NCBI GenBank assembly: GCA_963634745.1
Contig: CAVHCX010000007.1
Span: forward strand, 1 to 64,000
Length of the DNA: 64,000 nucleotides
Reading direction: 5' to 3'
DNA from: CAKRJP01 sp963634745
Lineage (GTDB): Bacteria > Bacillota > Clostridia > Lachnospirales > Lachnospiraceae
Shown here one piece after another: positions 17,048 through 25,310 of this stretch. Made by a program: the position numbers and the translations under genes. The notes below the pieces were generated by a model. The model saw only the letters and a list, made by a program, of their open reading frames with translations, searched no databases and had not been told where the DNA came from. Numbering within the stretch: position 1 is the first letter of the stretch; every line of letters begins with the position of its first letter.

Positions 17048-17102
17048 TGCATAAACCGTTCTTCTGCATGTATAAAATGCAAATATTCATGCATAAACTG
17101 TT
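17048..17102 (-). promoter_or_regulatory. Two direct-repeat operator boxes for a LytTR regulator (candidate)
   Basis: On the minus strand AACAGTTTATGCA (17090-17102) and AACGGTTTATGCA (17048-17060) differ at one base. Their starts are exactly 42 bp apart, four helical turns. The nearer box abuts the candidate -35 element of the symporter. LytTR regulators typically bind paired direct repeats upstream of -35. Confidence 0.55.
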
Positions 17103-17220
17103 TTCGCGCTGTAGGCAAAGAATCCTTACAGACTTACCGTTTTTTGTTGCTTTAATTATTCAGAAATTATATACTCATAAAAAAGCTTTTGTTTTTTATT
17201 TATACTAGAAAGGATTTTTT

Positions 17221-18102
17221 ATGAAGACCAAATTAATTGTATTACTTGGTGTAATTGGCGTTTCCTTTTCAGCCATCTTTGTAAAGTATGCCTCTGCACC
17301 TTCTGCGGTATTAGCCTTCTATCGAATGGGCTTTACCACCCTATGTCTCCTTCCTGTGGTCCTTTTAAAACACCGGGAAGAATTAAAATCTCTTACAAAG
17401 AAAAATATTCTCTGGTGTATTGTAAGTGGATTTTTTCTAGCCTGCCACTTTACCTGCTATTTTGAGTCGATCCGCTATACCAGCGTATCCTCCAGCACGG
17501 TTTTGGTGGACACGGAAGTATTTTTTATCTGTATCTTCTCTTATGTTTTATTCCGGGAAAAATGTTCTCGTTCCGGCCTTTTAGGAATTGCTATTACCTT
17601 TGGGGGAAGCGTAGTTCTGGCTATGGCGGACCGGTCCGGGGGCAGCGCAATTATCCGAGGAGACAGCTTAGCTTTGATGGGAGCCTGCTTCATGGCCATC
17701 TATACGATGATTGGTTCCAGACAAAGAAAGGGATTATCCACAACAGTCTATACATTTTTTGTATATGGAACTACAAGCCTTACTTTATTGGTATTTAATC
17801 TCATTACAAAGACCCCTGTCTACGGCTATGGCGGCATGAATTATCTCTGGGGATTTTTACTTTGCATCTTCTGCACCTTGATGGGACATAGTATTTTCAA
17901 CTGGGGATTAAAGTACCTTCCTACTGCTCTGATCTCTAATATGAAGCTTGGAGAACCTGTATTTGCCTCTATTCTAGCTCTTTTCCTCTTTGGACAGGTT
18001 CCCGGAATCCAGCAGATTATGGGTGGCATCCTTGTTATTTTAGGTATCTATATCTATCTAAAAAATGCAAATAGCATCCCCCAAGAAGAAAATAATTCAT
18101 AA
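17221..18102 (+). CDS. DMT-superfamily transporter (two EamA domains)
   Basis: This 293-residue, ten-helix membrane protein is built from two EamA repeats. The first repeat contains LLGVIGVSFSAIFVKYASAPSAVLAFYRMG, and the second ends in LGEPVFASILALFLFGQVPGIQQIMGGILVILGIYIYL, the classic EamA C-terminal signature. Members export amino acids or metabolites; the substrate cannot be told from sequence. A ribosome-binding site (AGAAAGGA) precedes the ATG. It is monocistronic, convergent with the microcompartment operon, and ends at a shared terminator. Confidence 0.85.
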   Translation: MKTKLIVLLGVIGVSFSAIFVKYASAPSAVLAFYRMGFTTLCLLPVVLLKHREELKSLTKKNILWCIVSGFFLACHFTCYFESIRYTSVSSSTVLVDTEVFFICIFSYVLFREKCSRSGLLGIAITFGGSVVLAMADRSGGSAIIRGDSLALMGACFMAIYTMIGSRQRKGLSTTVYTFFVYGTTSLTLLVFNLITKTPVYGYGGMNYLWGFLLCIFCTLMGHSIFNWGLKYLPTALISNMKLGEPVFASILALFLFGQVPGIQQIMGGILVILGIYIYLKNANSIPQEENNS

Positions 18103-18130
18103 AAAATTCATGCATCGTTTTTATTCAGAA

Positions 18131-18170
18131 AAAAAGGATTTCCAAGGCAAATGCCCCGGAAATCCTTTTT
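18131..18170. terminator. Bidirectional terminator ending the microcompartment operon
   Basis: AAAAAGGATTTCC (18131-18143) pairs with GGAAATCCTTTTT (18158-18170). T-runs on both strands serve the DMT gene and the 19.6-kb minus-strand operon. Confidence 0.85.
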
Positions 18171-18227
18171 ATTCTTTTTCTTCTTTTCCTAACTTTTAAA
18201 GGCTAAACGACCAGTAACCAATCCTAC

Positions 18228-18773
18228 TTATAAAAGAGTCGGGATCAAATCCTGGTGTGGATGTGGAAGTACTACCTGGCTTATAAGCAAGCCATCCTCA
18301 ATTGCCTTCTTGCATCCTGCCTCAACAGCCGCCTCAACAGCTGATACATCTCCGGTTAAGGTCACAAAGGACTTTCCACCGATACCGGTTCCTAAGCGAA
18401 CCTCCATAAGAGTAACTCCGGCTGCTTTTACTGCTGCATCTGCGCCAATTACGGCCTGTACAACAGAGAAATATTCCATAACACCAACTGCCTTGATTTT
18501 CTCAGGCATAGTTGATAAATTAATGGCCTCAATAACCTGAGGATGTACTCTTGGAATTACCAGCTCATCGATCAATGAGCCTGCAATTTTCTCCTTGCCG
18601 GCATCCATGGCCGACTGCACTGCGGATACCTCTCCGCTGATCATAATATGATATTTTCCCGGACAGCTTGGACGAGCCGCTACCAGACGGATCTCTGCTG
18701 CCTTGAGCATAGCATCTGCGGCCTCAATACCTCGGGCTATGCTATTACTTTCTAAAAATCCAATCGTTATCAT
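18228..18773 (-). CDS. pduT: PduT-like tandem BMC shell protein with iron-sulfur cysteine
   Basis: The protein has 181 residues made of two BMC domains (GFLESNSIARGIEAADAMLKAA, and GVMEYFSVVQAVIGADAAVKAAGV). Such proteins form pseudohexameric trimers. Cys37 in PSCPGK is at the position of the cysteine that, in Salmonella PduT, holds a [4Fe-4S] cluster in the central pore. A role in passing electrons across the shell is known for that relative and inferred here. It is the last gene of the operon, 11 bp after pduS, its presumed redox partner. Confidence 0.9.
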   Translation of the reverse strand: MITIGFLESNSIARGIEAADAMLKAAEIRLVAARPSCPGKYHIMISGEVSAVQSAMDAGKEKIAGSLIDELVIPRVHPQVIEAINLSTMPEKIKAVGVMEYFSVVQAVIGADAAVKAAGVTLMEVRLGTGIGGKSFVTLTGDVSAVEAAVEAGCKKAIEDGLLISQVVLPHPHQDLIPTLL

Positions 18774-18784
18774 GTGAGCTCTCC

Positions 18785-20134
18785 TTATATTCTTTCAATT
18801 TCAACGATGCCGTTCTCAATCTTACGAACAATTCCATCTATTCCACAATGAATATTTGCTCCCAGACCTTTCTCCGGCAACTTACCAATAAGACTACCTT
18901 TTGAAACCTTGTCTCCTACCTGTACCACAGGCTCTGCCGGAGCACCGATGTGCTGCTGCAAGGACAAGTTTATTTTCTCAGGAGCCAGCTCACTAAGCTC
19001 TCTGATTGTATAATCATAGTACTGCTCAACTCCCAGTCTTGCAGCGATTCTATGAGATGGGATTCTTCTATACTCTCTGTCTTCTCTAGACTTGAATGTA
19101 GTCTGGGTATCTTTCTGATATCTGAATCCACTTTGTCTTAAAGCATTCTTCACCTGAACATTGACCTGTCTCGGAGCAAGTCCCATAGGACAGGCATATG
19201 CTTCACAGACACCACATTCACTACAAGTCATTGCTTCCTTAATGTCCGGATCATCCAGGACAGATTCAATGCTGTCTGCATAAGCAAGCTTACGCATGAT
19301 CTTATGAGGTGCCAAAGGATGTCCGCTTAGGTATCTCGGACACATCTGTGTACAAGTCTGGCATTGGATACAAGAACCTTTTGCCCGCTTCATAATGCTC
19401 CTTATGGATGTCTCCCTCATCTGCACCAAGCGCGTATCATCCGGCACAATAACGATACCGGAGGTAGTTTTTGTTACAGAATACTTGTCCAAATCTGACT
19501 TCGGATACAATTTACCCATCATAGGTCCACCTACCAAAATATGGTAGTTTTCTGTGGTAGTTCCACCGGCAGCCTTTAAGCAGTCTGCAAATGGAGTTCC
19601 AAGAGGTGCCTTTACAATAATAGGATGTGCAACAGCTCCGGTTACTGTAAGATACTTCTGGGTAAATGGGATTCCCTGAATCGCCTCGTAAATTCCATAC
19701 ATAGAAGCAACGTTAGAAACTACAGCACCTACATCCAAAGGAATTCCTGTCGGCGGCACTGTACGTCCTGTTACTTCCAGTACCATGATCTGCTCGTCAC
19801 CTGCAGGATAAAAGTTCTTAAGCATAAATAACTGAACCCGACTCTTCTTGGCATCTATTGCAGCCTGCAGGGATGAAATCTCATCCCTGTAGGTCTCTTT
19901 TAATGCTATATAGATTTTCTGGGCTTTGGTTAATTCTGCTACTGCTTCCAGTGCTGTAATAATTTCTTCTGCTTTATTAAGCATCAGGTATCTGTCAGTA
20001 CGGAGCAAAGGCTCGCACTCAGCCGCATTCACGATCAGGTACTCTACCTGGCAATTCAACTTCACATGGGTCGGGAAACCTGCTCCTCCGCAACCGACAA
20101 TACCGGCATCTTTAATTTGTTCTAAAACGCCCAT
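18785..20134 (-). CDS. pduS: PduS-like flavin/iron-sulfur electron-transfer protein
   Basis: The protein has 449 residues. The N-terminal part resembles RnfC/Nuo51 FMN-NADH-binding domains (GIVGCGGAGFPTHVKLN, VNAAECEPLLRTDRYLM). Two [4Fe-4S] clusters follow: CIQCQTCTQMCPRY and CSECGVCEAYACPMG. A biotinyl-lipoyl-like end is also present (VGDKVSKGSLIGKLPEKGLG). In B12-dependent pdu operons PduS reduces cobalamin, but no B12 dehydratase lies here. It more likely re-oxidises NADH or feeds electrons to PduT or the activase. It follows PduP by 14 bp. Confidence 0.9.
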   Translation of the reverse strand: MGVLEQIKDAGIVGCGGAGFPTHVKLNCQVEYLIVNAAECEPLLRTDRYLMLNKAEEIITALEAVAELTKAQKIYIALKETYRDEISSLQAAIDAKKSRVQLFMLKNFYPAGDEQIMVLEVTGRTVPPTGIPLDVGAVVSNVASMYGIYEAIQGIPFTQKYLTVTGAVAHPIIVKAPLGTPFADCLKAAGGTTTENYHILVGGPMMGKLYPKSDLDKYSVTKTTSGIVIVPDDTRLVQMRETSIRSIMKRAKGSCIQCQTCTQMCPRYLSGHPLAPHKIMRKLAYADSIESVLDDPDIKEAMTCSECGVCEAYACPMGLAPRQVNVQVKNALRQSGFRYQKDTQTTFKSREDREYRRIPSHRIAARLGVEQYYDYTIRELSELAPEKINLSLQQHIGAPAEPVVQVGDKVSKGSLIGKLPEKGLGANIHCGIDGIVRKIENGIVEIERI

Positions 20135-20148
20135 ACAAAAACCTCTCT

Positions 20149-21564
20149 TTATCTGATATGTAAGGCATCAGCCATTACACACTTTCTCTTTCTGCAGAAG
20201 GAACGAGCACTTGTCAGGCCCTCTCCTGTCGGTCCTGCAATTGTAAAGGTTGTATGGCCCTCTCCGCCTACACCGATTCCGGCATAGGAAGGAGCATTCT
20301 TAACAAAGATTGTTGTCTCAAGCAGTCTTGCCATCTTTGTAAGCTTATCTACATTCTTTGAATGCATCATAGCTGTATGACGGTTGCCATGCTCAGCCTC
20401 ATATGCATTGTCAATGGCCTCATCTACATCATGACAACGTACAATCGGAAGAATTGGCATCATCATTTCCTCAGTTACCAGGTGATGGTCTTTCTTTGCT
20501 TCCATAATGATTACACGAACATCATCGCCAACCTGAATACCCATTTTATCCAGGATATAAGGAGCGCTCTTTCCTACAAACTCTACCTTCGGGCCACCCT
20601 TTTCATTAGTAACCAGCTGGTCAAGCTTCTCGATCATTTCCGGATCGGTCATCTCAAAAGCACCGTTCTGCTTCATGCAGTGAATGAGGTAATCGCAAAT
20701 CTGGTCTACAGCAAATACTTCCTTCTCAGCGATACAAGGAACGTTATTATCGAAGGAGCATCCATCAAGGATATCCTTTGCTGCCTTCTCGATATCTGCA
20801 GTCTCATCAACAACTACCGGCGGATTACCGGCTCCTGCTCCGATTGCTTTCTTTCCTGTGGACATTACCTTTCTTACAATAGAAGGTCCACCGGTTGCTA
20901 CCAACATTCTGATCTTTGGATGCTCGCACATTGCATTTGTATTTGCAATGGATGGCTCCTTAACAGTTGTAATCATATTTGCCGGTGCTCCAACTTCCTC
21001 CAAAGCCTTATTTAAGAGCTTTACCAGAAGGTGAGAAACCTTTGTTGCTCTTGGATGTGGGCTAAATACGACTGTATTTCCACCTGCAATCATTGAAATA
21101 GAATTACAGATAATGGTTTCTGTCGGGTTTGTAGTTGGAGTGATTGCTCCAATAACTCCAAACGGGCAATACTCAATCAGTGTAAGACCATGATCTCCGG
21201 TTTTTGCCTCGGTAACAAGGTCTTCTGTTCCCGGTGTCTTCTCTGCAGCCAAACGGTTTTTGATAAGCTTGTGCTCATATTTACCGATCTTTGTCTCCTC
21301 TACAGAAAGTAAGGACATCATTTCCAGGTTTTCTCTTTTTAAAACGGTTTCTCGGATAACATCTACATATTTTTGTCTCTGAGCCATCGTTGAATGTAAG
21401 AGCTCTTGCTGTGCAATCACAGATGCCTCAATCGCTCCATTCATAGTATCGAAAACACCATAATCCCCTGCTTCTACTACAGGAGCTGCAGGTTTAGCTT
21501 CTGAAGCCTGCTCTGCAATTGCTTTTCGAACCATCTTTTCAATAACATTTACATCAATATCCAT
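20149..21564 (-). CDS. pduP: CoA-acylating propionaldehyde dehydrogenase (PduP)
   Basis: It oxidises propionaldehyde to propionyl-CoA with NAD inside the microcompartment. The ATG at 21564 has a GGAGGG site. The N-terminal 18 residues (DVNVIEKMVRKAIAEQ) form an amphipathic encapsulation helix, followed by an Ala/Pro linker. The catalytic cysteine is present in FDNNVPCIAEKE. Nucleotide-binding and fold motifs GVIGAITPTTNPTETIICNS, VATGGPSIVRKVMSTGKKAIGAGAGNPPVVVDETAD and the C-terminal FTIAGPTGEGLTSAR are intact. At 471 residues it is the normal length. It is the functional member of two ALDH paralogues in this operon. Confidence 0.95.
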   Translation of the reverse strand: MDIDVNVIEKMVRKAIAEQASEAKPAAPVVEAGDYGVFDTMNGAIEASVIAQQELLHSTMAQRQKYVDVIRETVLKRENLEMMSLLSVEETKIGKYEHKLIKNRLAAEKTPGTEDLVTEAKTGDHGLTLIEYCPFGVIGAITPTTNPTETIICNSISMIAGGNTVVFSPHPRATKVSHLLVKLLNKALEEVGAPANMITTVKEPSIANTNAMCEHPKIRMLVATGGPSIVRKVMSTGKKAIGAGAGNPPVVVDETADIEKAAKDILDGCSFDNNVPCIAEKEVFAVDQICDYLIHCMKQNGAFEMTDPEMIEKLDQLVTNEKGGPKVEFVGKSAPYILDKMGIQVGDDVRVIIMEAKKDHHLVTEEMMMPILPIVRCHDVDEAIDNAYEAEHGNRHTAMMHSKNVDKLTKMARLLETTIFVKNAPSYAGIGVGGEGHTTFTIAGPTGEGLTSARSFCRKRKCVMADALHIR

Positions 21565-21587
21565 GATATTTCCCTCCGATTCAAGTA

Positions 21588-22403
21588 TTATTTTTTGCAA
21601 TTCATTGCAATTCCAAGCGGTGTAACCAATAATGGCTGATTAGATTTAACAGTTGTAATTCCGATTTCCTTCTCAAATACTGCAGTAAATTCAGAGAAAC
21701 TGCATGCACCACCTACCACGTAAATGGCCGGCACATCGTAGCCTTCCACGAAGCGCTTTACAATGGATGCCATCTTCTGGACAACCGGCTTTACAATTGG
21801 AAAAATATCCGACTCTTTACTCGAATCTTTTTTCATCGCTTCTGCTTCTTCCATGGAAACATTATAATATCCAGAAATTACCAAAGACATATGGGTGCCG
21901 CCGGTCGGTTCATCTGCTGTATAAATGACTTTGCCGTCTTTTAGAATACTGATACCTGTGGTTCCTCCACCCACGTCTACCACTGCTCCGTCACTAATTT
22001 CAAGAACCGTAGCCGCCGCAGTAGGCTCATCCACAATATTGATGACGTCAAATCCGGCACCTTCCACAACATTGGCGATTGCCTTCACGCTTCCATCCAC
22101 AACCCCCGGTGGGATCGCACAGGAAGCTTCGGTAAGTTCTACTCCCAGGGTTTCTTCCACCTGAGCTTTTAGATTTCTTACAATACGAATGGCTCCCATA
22201 TAATCTACGACGATACCATCTTTTACAACGGAAGAAGGATATGTGGCCCCGGCAACCGGGGTATCATTCTCATCAACCACAGCAAGGACGATATTCGCAG
22301 TACCTAAGTCCACGCCGACTTTAAGTTTTCCTTCAAATTGATTTCCACTTTTCTCTTCTACCAGCTGGGCAAAAGAATCTAATACGTCTTTTTCTAAGAT
22401 CAC
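21588..22403 (-). CDS. eutJ: EutJ-like actin/Hsp70-fold protein
   Basis: The protein has 271 residues. ATPase motifs of the actin/Hsp70 fold are present: phosphate-1 VGVDLGTANIVLAVV, connect-1 NIVDEPTAAATVL, phosphate-2 AVVDVGGGTTGISI and adenosine motif AIYVVGGACSFSEF. EutJ proteins occur in ethanolamine and other microcompartment operons and are believed to be chaperones or reactivation factors, without proven mechanism. The start is GTG at 22403 with GGAG upstream. Its target here could be PduP, since pduP follows 23 bp downstream. Confidence 0.9.
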   Translation of the reverse strand: MILEKDVLDSFAQLVEEKSGNQFEGKLKVGVDLGTANIVLAVVDENDTPVAGATYPSSVVKDGIVVDYMGAIRIVRNLKAQVEETLGVELTEASCAIPPGVVDGSVKAIANVVEGAGFDVINIVDEPTAAATVLEISDGAVVDVGGGTTGISILKDGKVIYTADEPTGGTHMSLVISGYYNVSMEEAEAMKKDSSKESDIFPIVKPVVQKMASIVKRFVEGYDVPAIYVVGGACSFSEFTAVFEKEIGITTVKSNQPLLVTPLGIAMNCKK

Positions 22404-22425
22404 TGCTTTGTCTCCATTACTTTTA

Positions 22426-23076
22426 TTACTTCTTTATTACTACATAATCTTTATTTCTTAAGGAACATGCATTTGCCTCGTCAATGTCCACATGCATCTC
22501 CAGCGCAAATTTGTCTGAAACTCTAACAAGAACATTTCCCAAAACACCGGCACGTTCGCCAAAGGTTTCAACCTCTACCACGTCTTTATCCTTAAGACCC
22601 ATAGAAGCTGCCTGCTCCGGAGTCATATGGATATGTCTGAGAGCTACGATAGTTCCTCTTGGCATCTCCACGGTGCCCTTTGGTCCGATTAAAGTAACTC
22701 CCGGAGTATTATCCAAATGTCCGGATTCTTTAATAGGAGCCTTTACTCCGATTTGGAAGCCGTCAGTAAGAGAAATCTCCACCTGACTTTCTGCTCTTAA
22801 AGGACCTAAGATACGAACCTTCTTAAACTCTCCCTTGGGGCCTCTAACCACTACGGTCTCGTTAGCAGCATATTGTCCCGGCTGAGCCAAATCAGATTTT
22901 TTTGTAAGCTCATATCCTTTTCCAAACAGCTGATCCAAATCTTTTCTGGATAAATGAACGTGACGGTTTGAGACTCCGATTGGAATTTTAAGCTCATTGT
23001 ATTGGTTGAGCTGTTCCATTACATTCTTTACGATTTCCTGAATCAGTTCTTCCTGACTCTTTGCTCTTGTATTCAT
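22426..23076 (-). CDS. pduL: Phosphate propanoyltransferase (PduL)
   Basis: It converts propionyl-CoA and phosphate to propionyl-phosphate, recycling CoA in the lumen. The ATG at 23076 has AAGGAAGTGG and lies one base after the metK stop. Residues ~6-23 (SQEELIQEIVKNVMEQLN) look like an encapsulation helix. Metal ligands of the two PduL half-domains are visible: GVSNRHVHLS, LRHIHMTP and EMHVDIDEAN. At ~216 residues it is the usual length. No propionate kinase is in the operon, so a kinase elsewhere must complete ATP formation. Confidence 0.95.
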   Translation of the reverse strand: MNTRAKSQEELIQEIVKNVMEQLNQYNELKIPIGVSNRHVHLSRKDLDQLFGKGYELTKKSDLAQPGQYAANETVVVRGPKGEFKKVRILGPLRAESQVEISLTDGFQIGVKAPIKESGHLDNTPGVTLIGPKGTVEMPRGTIVALRHIHMTPEQAASMGLKDKDVVEVETFGERAGVLGNVLVRVSDKFALEMHVDIDEANACSLRNKDYVVIKK

Positions 23077-23077
23077 T

Positions 23078-24283
23078 TTATTTTCCACTTCCTTGCATAA
23101 AACTTGCATATTGTTTTGCAATTACAGTCTGTCTGAGAGGTTCTACCATATCGGTCTTCTCCCATGCAAATCCTTGATCTTCTCTTCCGAAATGACCATA
23201 GGAAGCAGTTTTTAAATATTGTGGTTTTCGAAGGTCTAATTTCTTAATGGTGGCTGCCACTGAGAAATTAAACAATTCCTTCACTGCCGCCTGGATCAGT
23301 CTTCGATCTACGTGTTCTGTTCCAAACGTATCAATATTTACTGCCTCCGGTTCAATCTGACCAATGGCATATGCAATTGCAACCTCGCATCGATCTGCCA
23401 AGCCTGCTGCGACCACATTCTTTGCCACATATCTTGCCATGTAAGCTGCACTTCGATCAACTTTTGTCGGATCCTTTCCTGAGAAAGCACCACCGCCATG
23501 TCTTCCGATTCCGCCATAGGTATCTACCATCAGCTTTCTTCCTGTAACACCGGTATCTCCCAGTGGTCCTCCCACTACAAATCTTCCTGTAGGATTAATC
23601 TTGATACTTGTATTACTCAAATCGAATTGACCAGATAAAGTAGGAAGTATAACCTCGTCCATCAATGTGCTTTTTAAATAATCATAATGAATGGAAGCAT
23701 GATGCTGTGCAGAAAGGACAACATCCTCTAGCGATACAGGAACGTGATCCTGATTATAGCGAATGGTAACCTGAGCCTTACCGTCCGGATAGAGCCAAGG
23801 TACAATTCCCTGTTTGCGAATCTCTGCCAATCGTCTGACCAGACGATGGGATAGTTCTAATGTAAGCGGCATGTAATTATCTGTTTCATTGGATGCGAAA
23901 CCATACATAATTCCCTGGTCTCCTCCACCAATTAATTCCTCGCCACTGGCATCCCTATTAACACCCTGTGCAATGTCCGGTGATTGGACATTTAAATTTG
24001 TAAGTATCATACAATGGTCCGCATCGATACCACTCTCTTCTGAAGTATATCCAATGCCTCGCATGACATCTCTTGCAATCGCTGACGGATCAAATTTTGC
24101 TGAGGTTGTGATCTCTCCGGCAATCATAAGCGTATTCTTAGATGCCATTGTCTCTACAGCCACATGTGCTTTTGGATCCTGCTTTAAAGCCTCGTCCAAT
24201 ATTGCATCAGCTACCTGATCACAGAGTTTATCGGGATGGCCCTCTGTTACCGATTCAGAGGACAATAAATAAAAATCATCCAT
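23078..24283 (-). CDS. metK: S-adenosylmethionine synthetase within the microcompartment operon
   Basis: It forms SAM from methionine and ATP. All hallmark motifs are present: GHPDKLCDQVADA, the metal-binding GGGDQGIMYG and the P-loop-like GGGAFSGKDPTKVDRSAAYMAR. At 401 residues it is complete. It sits between the response regulator (1-bp gap) and pduL (1-bp gap), so it is co-transcribed with microcompartment genes. The radical activase consumes SAM, which gives a direct reason for its presence. Whether this is the only metK in the genome cannot be seen here. Confidence 0.93.
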   Translation of the reverse strand: MDDFYLLSSESVTEGHPDKLCDQVADAILDEALKQDPKAHVAVETMASKNTLMIAGEITTSAKFDPSAIARDVMRGIGYTSEESGIDADHCMILTNLNVQSPDIAQGVNRDASGEELIGGGDQGIMYGFASNETDNYMPLTLELSHRLVRRLAEIRKQGIVPWLYPDGKAQVTIRYNQDHVPVSLEDVVLSAQHHASIHYDYLKSTLMDEVILPTLSGQFDLSNTSIKINPTGRFVVGGPLGDTGVTGRKLMVDTYGGIGRHGGGAFSGKDPTKVDRSAAYMARYVAKNVVAAGLADRCEVAIAYAIGQIEPEAVNIDTFGTEHVDRRLIQAAVKELFNFSVAATIKKLDLRKPQYLKTASYGHFGREDQGFAWEKTDMVEPLRQTVIAKQYASFMQGSGK

Positions 24284-24284
24284 C

Positions 24285-25310
24285 TTATCTCACCTCCGTC
24301 TCATTTGAGGATAAGATTGTTTTTCGGTACTGCTGTACCGTCATATGCTCATATTTTTTAAAAACTTTACTGAAATAGCTGCTTTCATTATATCCGAGGC
24401 GATCTGCTATTTCCGCGACACTATCGTTGGTAAGGAACATATAGCATTTTGCTAAATATAACTTACGCATGTGTAAATATTCCATTACACTGATTTTAAA
24501 TTGATCCTTGAAAATTCTGCTTAGATATCCCTGGGATATTGCGCAATTTTCAATAATCTGATTTAAGCCAATCTCTTCACTGATATGCTCATCTATATAC
24601 TGAAAAACATTGGTAAGTACCGGATATCTGCGAATGCTTCGCTGCTTAAAGACATAGTCCATTACTTTAAATAGCCACATCTGGCCAACTTGCACTCCCA
24701 TGATTACGTTTTCATTTAGAGAAAGGAGATCATCCAGATTTTTCACCTGTCCTTCCATACCGCCGATCATGGAAATCATATGCTGTCCAAAATATCGGAA
24801 TACGTCTACCAGCTTTGCTCCATCATCACCATATTTTTGATAAATTTCTCTTACCTGTTCTTCATAGTTGTAATAAGCTTTTCCAAAATCTCTGTCTTCT
24901 ATGATTTCTTCCATAAGATGCATGGAAAGATTGATTGTAGTATCTCTTGCAGTTTTGTAATCCACAAGCACTGTCATCAGAGACTTTAGAGGAATCGGTT
25001 TCAAAAGATATTCCTTTACCTCTAATTTCATTGCTTCCTGCGCTAGATTGAAATTTATATAAGCACTGAGAATATAGATTGTAACCGAACTATCAGTTTT
25101 TCGAATCGACCGGATTGCCTCTAATCCGGTCATCACTGGCATTACATTGTCCATAAAAATAATATCGGGATGGATCTCTTTAAAACGAAGAATAGCATCT
25201 CTGCCATTCGTAGCTTCCCCACAAACCTCAAATCCATCTACCTTACTTATCATGACGCTTAATGCCTTACGCATTATGGCATCATCATCTACGATCAGAA
25301 TCCGATACAT
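24285..25310 (-). CDS. Response regulator with AraC-type DNA-binding domain
   Basis: The receiver (residues ~1-120) has MYRILIVDDDAIMRKAL, phosphoacceptor aspartate in IIFMDNVMP, the switch serine in YILSAY and lysine in YLLKPIP, so it looks phosphorylatable. A helical linker leads to an AraC/XylS helix-turn-helix pair near 240-335 (GLNQIIENCAISQGYLSRIFKDQFKIS, SVAEIADRLGYNESSYFSKVFKKYEHMTVQQYR). Its start overlaps the end of the sensor gene by 26 bp. It is likely the transcriptional activator of the locus. Its partner sensor seems to lack kinase residues, so phosphorylation may come from elsewhere or not be required. Confidence 0.92.
   Translation of the reverse strand: MYRILIVDDDAIMRKALSVMISKVDGFEVCGEATNGRDAILRFKEIHPDIIFMDNVMPVMTGLEAIRSIRKTDSSVTIYILSAYINFNLAQEAMKLEVKEYLLKPIPLKSLMTVLVDYKTARDTTINLSMHLMEEIIEDRDFGKAYYNYEEQVREIYQKYGDDGAKLVDVFRYFGQHMISMIGGMEGQVKNLDDLLSLNENVIMGVQVGQMWLFKVMDYVFKQRSIRRYPVLTNVFQYIDEHISEEIGLNQIIENCAISQGYLSRIFKDQFKISVMEYLHMRKLYLAKCYMFLTNDSVAEIADRLGYNESSYFSKVFKKYEHMTVQQYRKTILSSNETEVR

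Noticed and set aside
18785..20134. PduS as proof of B12-dependent propanediol degradation
   Set aside because: No pduCDE, pduGH or cobalamin genes are present in the window; the dehydratase is a radical enzyme.
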